Counted from the stretch's first letter, positions 5,914-14,906 are shown. The stretch is 14,912 nucleotides of DNA from Acidobacteriaceae bacterium (GCA_025929125.1 JAICMT010000006.1:1-14912), one strand, 5' to 3'. The notes: a model not told the origin generated them from the sequence alone. Numbers and translations are program-made.

Positions 5914-7509
5914 TCAACGGACAATCGGAAAGGCTGCGGACTTTGAGTTTGACTCCAGATGAGCAAGCTGAAGGTCGAGACCGGGCCCGGCCGGCGCCGG
6001 CTCGAAGGCGGGAACGCGCAGGTTTGGCATGGGCGCCACGTTGAAGAGCTTCTGGCACAGAATGGCGAAGAGACGTGCCCATGAGTTCGCCTTCTTGCGG
6101 CGGGCGCTGTCGGTAGCGATTCCAGTGTTGGCATACATCTGCCGATAGAGCTTGGAGACGAAGACGAAGGCGAGGCGAGCGCGCATATTGGGGGTGACCG
6201 AAGCCCGCTTCCAGATGGCCTTGAGGCTGTAGAAGGCGTCCCACACGCCCTGGGTGCGGGCGCGCATTTCGGCGGAGCCCATGGAGGGGTGCGGCATCAT
6301 CAATTTGGGGCGTTCCGCCGCTGGAATCAGCCAGTATCGGGTGATCGGGACCTGGTTGACTTTGGGCGCAGCGTCGCCGAGCTCTTTCTCCCAGCGGTTG
6401 AAGTCGATGGTTCCCGGCAGAGGAGTGAGCATGACGAACTGGGCGAACGCGATATCCGCCTGTTCGGCGAGCTTCCGCGTGGCCTCGAAGGTATCGGGTT
6501 TGTCGGTGGGAAGGCCGAAGATGAAGGAGCCAAGAATATGAACTCCGTTTTCGCGGAAGACCTTCAGACGGCGGGCGAGGTTGTCGCCGGAGAGATTAAA
6601 ATCCTTGAAAACCGCCTTCAGCCCTTCGGCCGTGACGGCTTCGACGCCGACCAGCGCTCCGAGGATATGCGCCTTGCGCATGGCCTTCAGATACTCGGTA
6701 TCCTCAGCCGCTTCCATGGTGATCTGGGTGAAGAAGACGACGTCGCGCGGCAGCCTCGAGAGCTGGTGCATGAGCTCGAACTTCTCTGCCCGGGTCTTCT
6801 CCAGAGCGGCAAGTTTTTCGAAGTTTTTCTGTTCCCGCGCGAGTCGTAGATCGGTCTGGCTGACCGGGTAAAAGTTGTCGTCAGCGAGGGTCATGAAGCG
6901 GATGCCACGGCGGCGGAGTTCCACGATTTCGCGAATGACCGGCTCGTAGGGCCGCTGGCGCGGACGCTGGCCATCGGTTCGCCAGACGGAGCAGAACGAG
7001 CAGTGCTTGGGACAACCGCGGGTGGTCTGCACGGAGCCCCACATGTACTTGCCTTCGGGCAGCAGATCCCAGCGAGCCTCTTTGAACTGATCCGCTTCCA
7101 GGCGGCCACCCTCGTACAGCGGACGGGGTTGAGAGCGGGTACAGTCGCGCAGGGCCTCGGCCCAGGCGAGGTCGCCATCTCCACGGACAACAGAGTGGGC
7201 TTCTCCACGTTCAAAGGCTTCCTCGGGATACAGCGATGCATGCACGCCCCCGAAGACGACCCAGGCGCCACGCTGGCGGGCGATCCGGCCAACTTCATAT
7301 CCGCGAAGGGCATTGAGGGTGTGGATTCCTATACCTACGATGTCGCCCGCCTGAATTGTTTCCGGGTCGAGCTGTTCGAGAGTCTCGTCGACGAGCACTG
7401 GAGTGCCGAATTCCGCCGGGGTAGCGCCGGCAATGACAAACATCCAACGCGGCGTGATGACTGCGATGCCAAAGGAGCTCTCGCTGGGATTGATGAGATG
7501 GACTGACAC
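5914..7509 (-). CDS. hpnR: B12-binding radical SAM enzyme, probable hopanoid C-3 methylase
   Basis: The product is about 531 residues. Numbered from the TTG at 7515, residues 1-125 form a cobalamin-binding-like Rossmann domain (GIGIHTLNALRGYEVGRIAR, VVFGGVHASLYPEEA) without the classical DxHxxG motif. The radical SAM domain follows, with C168, C172 and C175 (CPKHCSFC) binding the 4Fe-4S cluster. The stretches DGQRPRQRPYEP, LADDNFYPV, FFTQITMEAAED, GALVGVEAVT, GSFIFGLPTDKPDTFEAT and KLYRQMYANTGIATDSAR match my recollection of HpnR, which adds the C-3 methyl group to hopanoids using SAM and B12. Start: TTG at 7515 is one base from the AAGAGG ribosome site, while GTG at 7509 is seven bases away, so GTG is preferred. 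Assignment to the enzyme class is firm; the substrate is an inference from family resemblance. Confidence 0.72.
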   Translation of the reverse strand: MSVHLINPSESSFGIAVITPRWMFVIAGATPAEFGTPVLVDETLEQLDPETIQAGDIVGIGIHTLNALRGYEVGRIARQRGAWVVFGGVHASLYPEEAFERGEAHSVVRGDGDLAWAEALRDCTRSQPRPLYEGGRLEADQFKEARWDLLPEGKYMWGSVQTTRGCPKHCSFCSVWRTDGQRPRQRPYEPVIREIVELRRRGIRFMTLADDNFYPVSQTDLRLAREQKNFEKLAALEKTRAEKFELMHQLSRLPRDVVFFTQITMEAAEDTEYLKAMRKAHILGALVGVEAVTAEGLKAVFKDFNLSGDNLARRLKVFRENGVHILGSFIFGLPTDKPDTFEATRKLAEQADIAFAQFVMLTPLPGTIDFNRWEKELGDAAPKVNQVPITRYWLIPAAERPKLMMPHPSMGSAEMRARTQGVWDAFYSLKAIWKRASVTPNMRARLAFVFVSKLYRQMYANTGIATDSARRKKANSWARLFAILCQKLFNVAPMPNLRVPAFEPAPAGPGLDLQLAHLESNSKSAAFPIVR

Positions 7510-7599
7510 TTTCAAACCTCTTAAGGGGTGAATCTTGCGCGCAGTGGAAGGCGAAATACAGCGTGGCCTGCAGGAAGCGAGCGGAATTGCCGGCGAAGA

Positions 7600-7980
7600 T
7601 CAGATTTGAAGAGGTAGATTGAACGACGCGAAGAACTGCATAGGAAGCGGAGGCCGATGAGAGAGCCGAACAGCCGGCGCATCCTGGGCATCAAGACGGT
7701 TACGCCTTTGGAGAGCGCTGAGCCGGCAGATCCAAGGGCTGATGCAGAACAAAGCGGCTACGCCCTGACGGCAGAGGTGCGCAACCAGAAGCATCAGGCC
7801 GACCAGGGCAAGAAACGCAAGAATATTGGTTTCAAGGTCCTGGCCCTGCGGGAAGTTATCCAGGCCGCCGTACCGCTCCGACCATGGGATAGCGGCCAAC
7901 AGAGCTCCGACCAGCGCAAGCAGAAGGCGGCTGAGCGAGAGAAACTGTCGCGTCGGGCGAATTGGGGTGGAGAGAGTCAC
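7600..7980 (-). CDS. Small hypothetical membrane protein
   Basis: The 126-residue frame starts on GTG 7980. It has a first hydrophobic segment at about 12-32 (FLSLSRLLLALVGALLAAIPW), a polar stretch with ERYGGLDNFPQGQDLE, and a second segment at about 51-68, possibly followed by a weaker one at 74-86. The C-terminal 40 residues are basic with several arginines. Codon third positions favour G/C like the neighbours, supporting a real gene. The upstream ribosome site is weak (GGAAACTGA). It lies about 90 bases ahead of the radical SAM gene on the same strand and may be co-transcribed with it. I do not recognise a named family. Confidence 0.55.
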   Translation of the reverse strand: MTLSTPIRPTRQFLSLSRLLLALVGALLAAIPWSERYGGLDNFPQGQDLETNILAFLALVGLMLLVAHLCRQGVAALFCISPWICRLSALQRRNRLDAQDAPAVRLSHRPPLPMQFFASFNLPLQI

Positions 7981-8088
7981 TCAGTTTCCGTGGAACCACA
8001 TCTTGCCATGGAACTTGCGCTATGAAAGTAAGACGGCTGCCTGAGCGAATTGGTCGCCTTCAGGACGTGGTACTCGGTCCGCTTTGGG

Positions 8089-8394
8089 TCATTTCATCTT
8101 AGTCGTTGCGGCCGGCTGGTGGATGCGGCCGAGGACGGCAGTACCCGCGGCGAGAGGCTTTTCGACAATGTGCCACAGGTCGCCTGAGGTGTCGAGCAAG
8201 ACCCGGAGCACAGGGATCTGAATGCGGGTGCCGCTGCGAGAGATAGCTTCGAGCACGCCGGTGTGTCCCGGCTGGAACGCAGTGTTGCTAAGGGCCACAC
8301 GCCAGCGAACCTCGTCATCCAGCCTGGATTCCAGCTGGATATCGGTGATGGAGGCTGAGAACTCTGCCGGTGCGTTCACCTGGAACCGCCCCAC
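8089..8394 (-). CDS. Hypothetical protein downstream of ispF
   Basis: The frame encodes 101 residues from a GTG at 8394 (another GTG at 8379 is possible). The product is soluble, without signal peptide or membrane helix, with a beta-rich look (FSASITDIQLESRLDDEVRWRVAL, RIQIPVLRVLLD, LWHIVEKPLAAGTAVLGRI). G/C-rich third codon positions support coding. No clear ribosome site precedes the GTG. The same frame stays open for 24 further codons up to the ispF stop, and those codons also look protein-like, so the true start is uncertain. It sits on the ispD-ispF strand and could be the third gene of that operon. I do not recognise the family. Confidence 0.5.
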   Translation of the reverse strand: MGRFQVNAPAEFSASITDIQLESRLDDEVRWRVALSNTAFQPGHTGVLEAISRSGTRIQIPVLRVLLDTSGDLWHIVEKPLAAGTAVLGRIHQPAATTKMK

Positions 8395-8411
8395 TGCGGT
8401 TGAAAGCCGCG

Positions 8412-8441
8412 AGTATAAAGTTGCTGAAACTGCTTTGACAG
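8412..8441 (-). promoter_or_regulatory. Possible promoter for the ORF after ispF
   Basis: On the minus strand CTGTCA (8441-8436; four of six matches to TTGACA) precedes TATACT (8417-8412; five of six matches to TATAAT) by 18 bases. Transcription would begin about 10 bases before the GTG at 8394, so this small gene may have its own promoter. The boxes lie in the gap after ispF. Confidence 0.3.
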
Positions 8442-8466
8442 GGTTGGCTTCATCGTAGTGGGCGTG

Positions 8467-9084
8467 TCAGGTCAGGTCCTCGGTGTCGAACGGCGTTACT
8501 TTCCTACCCAGCGCGGAAAGATCGTGGGAGCGGACCAGTCCTTCCACGACAGCATCCACCTCTTCGGAACCGACTTCAGCTGTGGCCGTCATGGCAGCGA
8601 TCGGTTCGGGTGCCTGAAGGGTTTCAAGCAGCACCGTGCAGTGGGCCTGGGCGACGTGATCCAGGCCGAGGCCCTCGGGCGTCTTAGCCTTAATGCCCAC
8701 CTCACCAGGCTTGATACCGAGCAGTTCGGCGACGTGGTCGCGCAGCTCACCAGCGATGGGGACGATCTTCGGCTTGGCCATGATCAGGACGGTATCTATA
8801 TTCAGGATCTTGTATCCGGCCGTAGCTACCTCTTCGAGCGCCGTCTGCAGGAACACGCTGGAGGCAGCGCCCTTCCAGCGCGGATCACTGGGCGGGAAAA
8901 AGGTCCCGATATCTCCCGCCGAGACAGCGCCGAGCAGCGCATCGGTGATGGCGTGGAGCAGGACATCTCCGTCGGAGTGGCCGGCGAGCCCTTCAGGATG
9001 ATCGATGGGCATGCCGCCGATCACCAGGGGAACTCCGGCCTGGAAGGTGTGAGAGTCATAGCCGTATCCGATGCGCATGCTCAT
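8467..9084 (-). CDS. ispF: 2-C-methyl-D-erythritol 2,4-cyclodiphosphate synthase
   Basis: IspF converts CDP-ME 2-phosphate to MEcPP with release of CMP, the fifth step of the MEP isoprenoid pathway. Zinc ligands D10, H12 (GYDSH) and H44 (GHSDGDVLLHA) are present, as are GDIGTFFPPSD and the nucleotide-binding KAKTPEGLG (133-140). The core ends near residue 157; usual family members are about 160 residues long, so the last 48 residues (from about LQAPEP to TEDLT) are an extra acidic tail. The ATG at 9084 overlaps the ispD stop by four bases (ATGA) and has GGAG six bases upstream; the ATG two codons later is less well spaced. It is translationally coupled to ispD. Confidence 0.95.
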   Translation of the reverse strand: MSMRIGYGYDSHTFQAGVPLVIGGMPIDHPEGLAGHSDGDVLLHAITDALLGAVSAGDIGTFFPPSDPRWKGAASSVFLQTALEEVATAGYKILNIDTVLIMAKPKIVPIAGELRDHVAELLGIKPGEVGIKAKTPEGLGLDHVAQAHCTVLLETLQAPEPIAAMTATAEVGSEEVDAVVEGLVRSHDLSALGRKVTPFDTEDLT

Positions 9085-9803
9085 TTGGAACTCCGCAGAT
9101 AGAACTCGGCGAGTTCCAGATCGCCGGGCTGGGTGATCTTGAAATTGTGCGGCGACCCGGCGACAACGGCAACCTCGATTCCGGCGCGCTCGAGCAGGCT
9201 GGCCTCATCCGTTCCGGTAAAGCCATCTGCGACGGCATCGGAGAAGGCGCGCTGGAGCAGCCCGCAGCGGGCGCCCTGCGGAGTCTGGGCAAGCACAATG
9301 CGCTCCCGCGGGATGGTGGCGGTGACGATCGCTCCATGCGAGGTGCGGTCGACCTGCTTGATTGTGTCGACCGCGGGCATGCCGACGATCGCGGCCCCGT
9401 GCTCTGCGATGGCGTCGATCGTACGTTCGATGGTTGCGGGGTCGATGAGCGGCCGCGCAGCATCATGGACGAGTACGATATCGTCCTCCCCGCAGCGGGC
9501 TTGGGAAGCGAGCTGCTCAAGTGCATTCCAGACGGATTGCTGGCGGACATCTCCGCCCGCGACGACGTGGACTCGGGTTCCGAGCTGAAATTCATCGAGC
9601 TGCTGGCGCACGCGTTCGATCTCGCGCTTTTGGACAGCGACGTAGATGGCCTCCACGCGCGGAATCGAGAGGAATGCCCGTAGAGAGTGCACCAGTACAG
9701 GGACCCCAGCGAGGCTTAGGAACTGCTTCGGTGTTGACGTTCCGGTGGCGGCAGTCATGCGCGTTCCAATGCCGGCAGCGGGAAGAATTACAAATACACG
9801 CAT
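9081..9803 (-). CDS. ispD: 2-C-methyl-D-erythritol 4-phosphate cytidylyltransferase
   Basis: The 240-residue enzyme joins CTP and MEP to give CDP-ME, the third step of the MEP pathway. The nucleotide-binding start VILPAAGIGTRMTAATGTSTPKQFLSLAG (residues about 4-32) contains the glycine-rich loop and the PKQF motif. VAGGDVRQQSVWNAL, VLVHDAARPLI and QTPQGA are the other family signatures, followed by FTGTDEASLLE and NFKITQPGDLELAE near the end. The frame extends to 9869, but the ATG at 9803 places the N-terminus exactly where the family begins. No Shine-Dalgarno is obvious; an extended -10 box at 9813-9821 would start transcription just before the ATG. It overlaps ispF by four bases and is divergent from tilS. 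Confidence 0.96.
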   Translation of the reverse strand: MRVFVILPAAGIGTRMTAATGTSTPKQFLSLAGVPVLVHSLRAFLSIPRVEAIYVAVQKREIERVRQQLDEFQLGTRVHVVAGGDVRQQSVWNALEQLASQARCGEDDIVLVHDAARPLIDPATIERTIDAIAEHGAAIVGMPAVDTIKQVDRTSHGAIVTATIPRERIVLAQTPQGARCGLLQRAFSDAVADGFTGTDEASLLERAGIEVAVVAGSPHNFKITQPGDLELAEFYLRSSK

Positions 9804-9812
9804 CGAAACCGG

Positions 9813-9821
9813 AGTATACCA
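9813..9821 (-). promoter_or_regulatory. Candidate extended -10 promoter for ispDF
   Basis: On the minus strand the sequence TGGTATACT is an extended -10 element (TGn followed by TATACT). No good -35 box is visible at 15-18 bases, which extended -10 promoters tolerate. The start point would fall near 9806, giving a leader of only a few bases before the ispD ATG at 9803. Confidence 0.4.
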
Positions 9822-9920
9822 AGATGCGCGAAGAGTGCTCCCACACGAGCGCAGCAACGGAGGGAACACGGCACCCCGTCATGCCTGCGGAACCTGTGTT
9901 GCACTGTAGGATGGAGCTCG

Positions 9921-11027
9921 ATGGCAGGGAAGGCTCCCAGGCTGAATCGCGAACACATTCGACCGGGCGACCGGGTGTGCGCCGCGGTGTCCGGAGGAGC
10001 CGATTCCGTGGCTATGCTGCTGCTTCTGCACGCTGAGAATACGCTCCAAAAAAATGCACTGGGAGTGGGTCTCTCCGCCGTGCACGTGCATCACGGGCTG
10101 CGCGGGCAGGACGCGGATGACGACCTCGAATTCGTGCGGGAGCTGTGCCTGAAGCTGGAGGTTCCGCTGCACGTGGATAGGGCAAGTGTTCCGGAGCGCC
10201 TTGCAGCAGACGCCAACCCCGCCCGCTCGGAGACGCTGGAAGAGGCCGCGCGCATTTTGCGTTACGGGATATTCGAGCGGCTGATCCGCGATGGCCATGC
10301 TGATTGCGTCCTGACTGCCCATACGCTCGACGACCAGGCCGAAACCGTGGTGATGAAGCTGCTGCGCGGAGCATGGACAGAGGGCCTGGCCGGCATCTAT
10401 CCCGCGGTTGCGGTGGATAGGGCCTGGCCGGATTCGCGCGGGCAAATTGTGCGGCCGCTACTTGCGGTGCGCCGCGCGGAGCTGCTCGCTTACCTGGAAG
10501 AACGCGGGCAGGCCTGGCGGACGGACTCCACGAATTCCGACGTGTCGTTTACTCGCAACCGAATTCGGCACAGCCTCTTGCCAATCCTGCGGGAGTACAA
10601 CCCATCCGTAGACCAAACCCTTGCCCACCTCGCGGAGCTGGCGCGCGACGAGGAGGCAAGGTGGCAGGCAGAGCTCTCGCGGATTCTGCCGCAGGTGCTC
10701 CTTCCGGGCAAGCCGGTGCGCGGCGGGGGCCGGGCGGTGAGCACCGGCGCCCATGGAAGAGCGGTTGCGATTGAGGTAGAGCGGCTGAAGACAATGGAGC
10801 GCGCCACGGCGCGGCGAGTGCTGCGGGCGGCAGTCAGACAGCTGGGGGGAGCGCTGAATTTCCAGCAGACTGAGAGGCTGCTGCAACTCGCGCTCGGAGA
10901 GGCAAAGTCAGGTCGCATCGAGGTGTCGGCCGGACTAGCGGCGCAACGGAGCATACGTGAGGTCCGGATCAGCATGGAAGACACAAGGAGCATGCGCTCT
11001 CAGGACTTGCGAGGCCAGGTAAGTTGA
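9921..11027 (+). CDS. tilS: tRNA(Ile)-lysidine synthase
   Basis: TilS ligates lysine to C34 of the CAU-anticodon tRNA-Ile using ATP, so that it reads AUA. The 368-residue protein has the PP-loop SGGADS (24-29), VHVHHGLRG (about 54-62), AHTLDDQAETVVMKLLRG (about 130-147) and the FTRNRIRHSLLP segment, all diagnostic of TilS. A helical domain with MERATARRVLRAAVRQLGG and HTH-like FQQTERLLQLA follows. The protein ends soon after, shorter than E. coli TilS (about 430 residues), so the small C-terminal tRNA-binding domain appears absent, as in short TilS forms such as that of Aquifex. The ATG at 9921 has GGAG at good spacing. ftsH follows on the same strand, as in many bacteria. Confidence 0.95.
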   Translation: MAGKAPRLNREHIRPGDRVCAAVSGGADSVAMLLLLHAENTLQKNALGVGLSAVHVHHGLRGQDADDDLEFVRELCLKLEVPLHVDRASVPERLAADANPARSETLEEAARILRYGIFERLIRDGHADCVLTAHTLDDQAETVVMKLLRGAWTEGLAGIYPAVAVDRAWPDSRGQIVRPLLAVRRAELLAYLEERGQAWRTDSTNSDVSFTRNRIRHSLLPILREYNPSVDQTLAHLAELARDEEARWQAELSRILPQVLLPGKPVRGGGRAVSTGAHGRAVAIEVERLKTMERATARRVLRAAVRQLGGALNFQQTERLLQLALGEAKSGRIEVSAGLAAQRSIREVRISMEDTRSMRSQDLRGQVS

Positions 11028-11363
11028 TGGAAAACAATGCTTAAACGAGTGGCTCAGCCCAGGAAGTGCGGGTTTTAACCTGTCTCTTGGGCGGGGGAAG
11101 CGGGTTGGCTACAAGAGGCTGGCTTTCTGCGAAGGTTGTATGCCCATGTGGCGCAGGCGAGAGTAGAATCAAATTCTCGGTAAGTGCGCCCATGCCCGAC
11201 CTGGGACACTGCTTCAGCCCTGCAAGTCTCTGGAACCGATCGGTACGAAATGACGTCTAATAATTGATCGTGGGGCAGCTCGCAAGCGGGATTTGTGCCG
11301 TTCGCACGCTAAAACCGCAGCTTCTCACACGTGGGTGATTAAGCCGGAATTGAGGAAAAGCGA
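11028..11363 (+). other. 336-bp non-coding gap between tilS and ftsH
   Basis: No convincing gene is present. A 64-codon frame at 11066-11260 has no ribosome site and an unnatural composition. I searched by eye for SRP RNA, tmRNA, RNase P and 6S signatures and saw none. The right part holds the candidate ECF promoter (11232-11259) and about 100 bases of ftsH leader. Short dyads such as AGAATCAAATTCT (about 11165-11177) and GTGCCGTTCGCAC (about 11296-11308) do not amount to a clear terminator or riboswitch. In many Firmicutes hpt occupies this place between tilS and ftsH; no remnant of it is visible. Confidence 0.6.
11232..11259 (+). promoter_or_regulatory. Candidate ECF-sigma promoter for ftsH
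   Basis: GGAACC (11232-11237) and CGTCTA (11254-11259) are separated by exactly 16 bases, the pattern of ECF sigma promoters (AAC-containing -35 and CGTC-type -10). The 10-bp perfect palindrome ACCGATCGGT (11235-11244) overlaps the -35 element and could be an operator. Transcription would start near 11266, leaving a leader of roughly 97 bases before ftsH. The sigma factor is not encoded in the window. Confidence 0.45.
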
Positions 11364-13277
<1,914 letters not shown>

Positions 13278-13298
13278 TCCGCATCGTCTAGGAGCATA

Positions 13299-13330
13299 AG
13301 AGAGGGCAGTCGCGGCTGCCCTCTCTGTTT
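13299..13330. terminator. Hairpin terminator between convergent ftsH and catalase genes
   Basis: AGAGAGGGCAG (13299-13309) pairs perfectly with CTGCCCTCTCT (13316-13326) around a 6-base loop, an 11-bp GC-rich stem. Only GTTT follows on the plus strand and TTATGC on the minus strand, so the U-tract is weak. It lies between the ends of ftsH and the catalase gene and may serve both. Confidence 0.75.
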
Positions 13331-13341
13331 GGTCGAAACTG

Positions 13342-14232
13342 CTAGCTTGCGAGCTTCTTGGCCGGTTTCTTGACTGTACCCGCGCCATTCTCATCGGCGT
13401 CCGAGTTCTTGTATTGCAGCGCCTCCCTGCCCGGTGACGTACTGGCCTTCTGCGCGTCATCCTGCCTGCCCCGATCTTCTCCGGGCAGCTTTCCATTGAT
13501 GTCTTGTACGGAGAGGCCACCTCCGGGCGCGTCCATCTTGGGTTGAACGAGATGCAGACCGTTGCTTGTCATCCAGGGCCCTCGCATATCGATGTCGTCT
13601 TCGTTGCCCTCGCTTGTGGACCCGTTGAAATACTCATCCACGATCCCGGGAGTCGGCTTCAGCATTCCGATGGAGAAAGGGTTCTTTTCCATGGATTCCA
13701 GCGCCGCAGAGAATGCCTTCATGTGGGTTATCTCGCGTGTCATCAAAAACTGCAGGGCGTCAATCGTGCCGGCGTCCTGGGTATGATCGATCAGGCGCTC
13801 ATAGACGATCTTCGCGCGGGCCTCGGCTGCAATGTTGCTCCGGAGATCCACATCAAGTTCGCCAGTGATCTTGAGGTAGGTGGCGGTCCAGGGATTTCCC
13901 ATGGAGTCGAAAAGGTTGACGCCTCCACCCCCGGCGATGCTTACCAGCGGATCAGCCTCTGCGGCCTCTCGATTGGTTTTCATCGGCTTCAGGTGCATGC
14001 GAATCAGTGCACCGACAATTTCCAGATGGCTCAATTCCTCCGTGCCTATATCGAGCAGAAGATCGCGGCGCCCGAGATCTTCCAAACAGTTCCAGCCCTG
14101 GATAGTGTATTGCATAGCGGCTGCGAGTTCTCCGTTCGCACCGCCAAACTGCTCGAGCAGCATATTGCCGAACCGGACGTCGGGCTCGCCGATATTGACG
14201 GTGTACATCAGCTTCTTCACGTGGTGATACAT
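13342..14232 (-). CDS. Manganese catalase
   Basis: This 296-residue protein is a non-haem, dimanganese catalase that splits hydrogen peroxide to water and oxygen. The start MYHHVKKLMYTVNIGEPDV and the four-helix core are typical. Predicted metal ligands are E35 (NGELAAAMQY), E66 and H69 (EELSHLE), E137 (NIAAEARAKIVYE) and H170 (TREITHMKAF), with E167 as second-shell residue. After about residue 225 comes a flexible tail rich in Gly, Asp, Ser and Lys, ending KKPAKKLAS. The ATG at 14232 has GAGG seven bases upstream. It converges on ftsH and is divergent from lptE. No promoter could be named with confidence in the 122-bp gap to lptE. It is a cytoplasmic peroxide-defence gene, often stress-induced in this family. 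Confidence 0.95.
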   Translation of the reverse strand: MYHHVKKLMYTVNIGEPDVRFGNMLLEQFGGANGELAAAMQYTIQGWNCLEDLGRRDLLLDIGTEELSHLEIVGALIRMHLKPMKTNREAAEADPLVSIAGGGGVNLFDSMGNPWTATYLKITGELDVDLRSNIAAEARAKIVYERLIDHTQDAGTIDALQFLMTREITHMKAFSAALESMEKNPFSIGMLKPTPGIVDEYFNGSTSEGNEDDIDMRGPWMTSNGLHLVQPKMDAPGGGLSVQDINGKLPGEDRGRQDDAQKASTSPGREALQYKNSDADENGAGTVKKPAKKLAS

Positions 14233-14354
14233 AGGATGTCCTCGTGGCTTCTTAGAGTTCTAGCGTCGCGTACCCGGTGTTCGATGCGATATTCCTGCAA
14301 TAAAGCTGGCCTTGCGCTACAGCGGACGGATGCGAGAATGGGGTGAGCCTATTC

Positions 14355-14906
14355 ATGCACTCTTGCAATCCGAAAACCGTGCTGCGGGATTGTTTGAGCC
14401 TTGTCCTTTTGGCGGCTGTCACGGCGTTGTTTGCGGGGTGTGGATATCACACGGCAGGAGCTGCCACGCACATTCCTGTCAGCGTGCGGACGATCTCCGT
14501 TCCTGTGTTCGCAACCCGGGCGCAGTCGTACCGGACGGAGATGGTGTTTACTCAGGCAGTCGTGCGGGAGCTGAACATTCGTACCAGATACCGGGTGGTG
14601 ACCGACAAGGCAGCAGAGACTGACGCCGTACTGAGCGGCACCATTCTGAACGAATCGTCCGTGCCCCTGACCTACGATTCAACCACCGGGCAGACCTCCA
14701 GTTATCTGGTTACAATCACGGCCAAGGTCCTGCTGACTGCGCACGATGGCCGCGTGCTCTACCGGAATGACGCGCTGGCCTTTCGCGAGCAGTATCAGTC
14801 CACCCAGGACCTCGGCGGCTTTATCCGCGAGGATCAGCCCGCCTTGCAACGGCTTGCAAAAGATTTTGCGCAGACGGTGGTGAGCGATATGCTGGAGTCG
14901 TTCTGA
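14355..14906 (+). CDS. lptE: LPS-assembly lipoprotein LptE
   Basis: LptE is the outer-membrane lipoprotein that plugs the LptD barrel and helps insert LPS. The 183-residue product has a signal peptide with a hydrophobic core LSLVLLAAVTALFAG and lipobox cysteine C29, followed by GYHTAG; GCGYH is the usual opening of mature LptE. The -3 lipobox position is Phe rather than Leu. The body has VRTISVPVFATRAQSYRTE, an ELNIRTRYRVV segment, AVLSGTI and DGRVLYRND, matching LptE. The ATG at 14355 is chosen because GGTGA (14342-14346) lies eight bases upstream; a GTG at 14343 would overlap that site. The stop overlaps a following ATG. Confidence 0.88.
   Translation: MHSCNPKTVLRDCLSLVLLAAVTALFAGCGYHTAGAATHIPVSVRTISVPVFATRAQSYRTEMVFTQAVVRELNIRTRYRVVTDKAAETDAVLSGTILNESSVPLTYDSTTGQTSSYLVTITAKVLLTAHDGRVLYRNDALAFREQYQSTQDLGGFIREDQPALQRLAKDFAQTVVSDMLESF

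Noticed and set aside
9879..10445. 188-codon minus-strand frame opposite tilS
   Set aside because: It overlaps the PP-loop region of tilS and shows no domain.
11066..11260. 64-codon frame between tilS and ftsH
   Set aside because: No ribosome site, it crosses the candidate promoter, and the translation has no ordered pattern.
13504..14346. 280-codon plus-strand frame opposite the Mn catalase
   Set aside because: The catalase ligands and start are unambiguous on the other strand; this frame only mirrors them.
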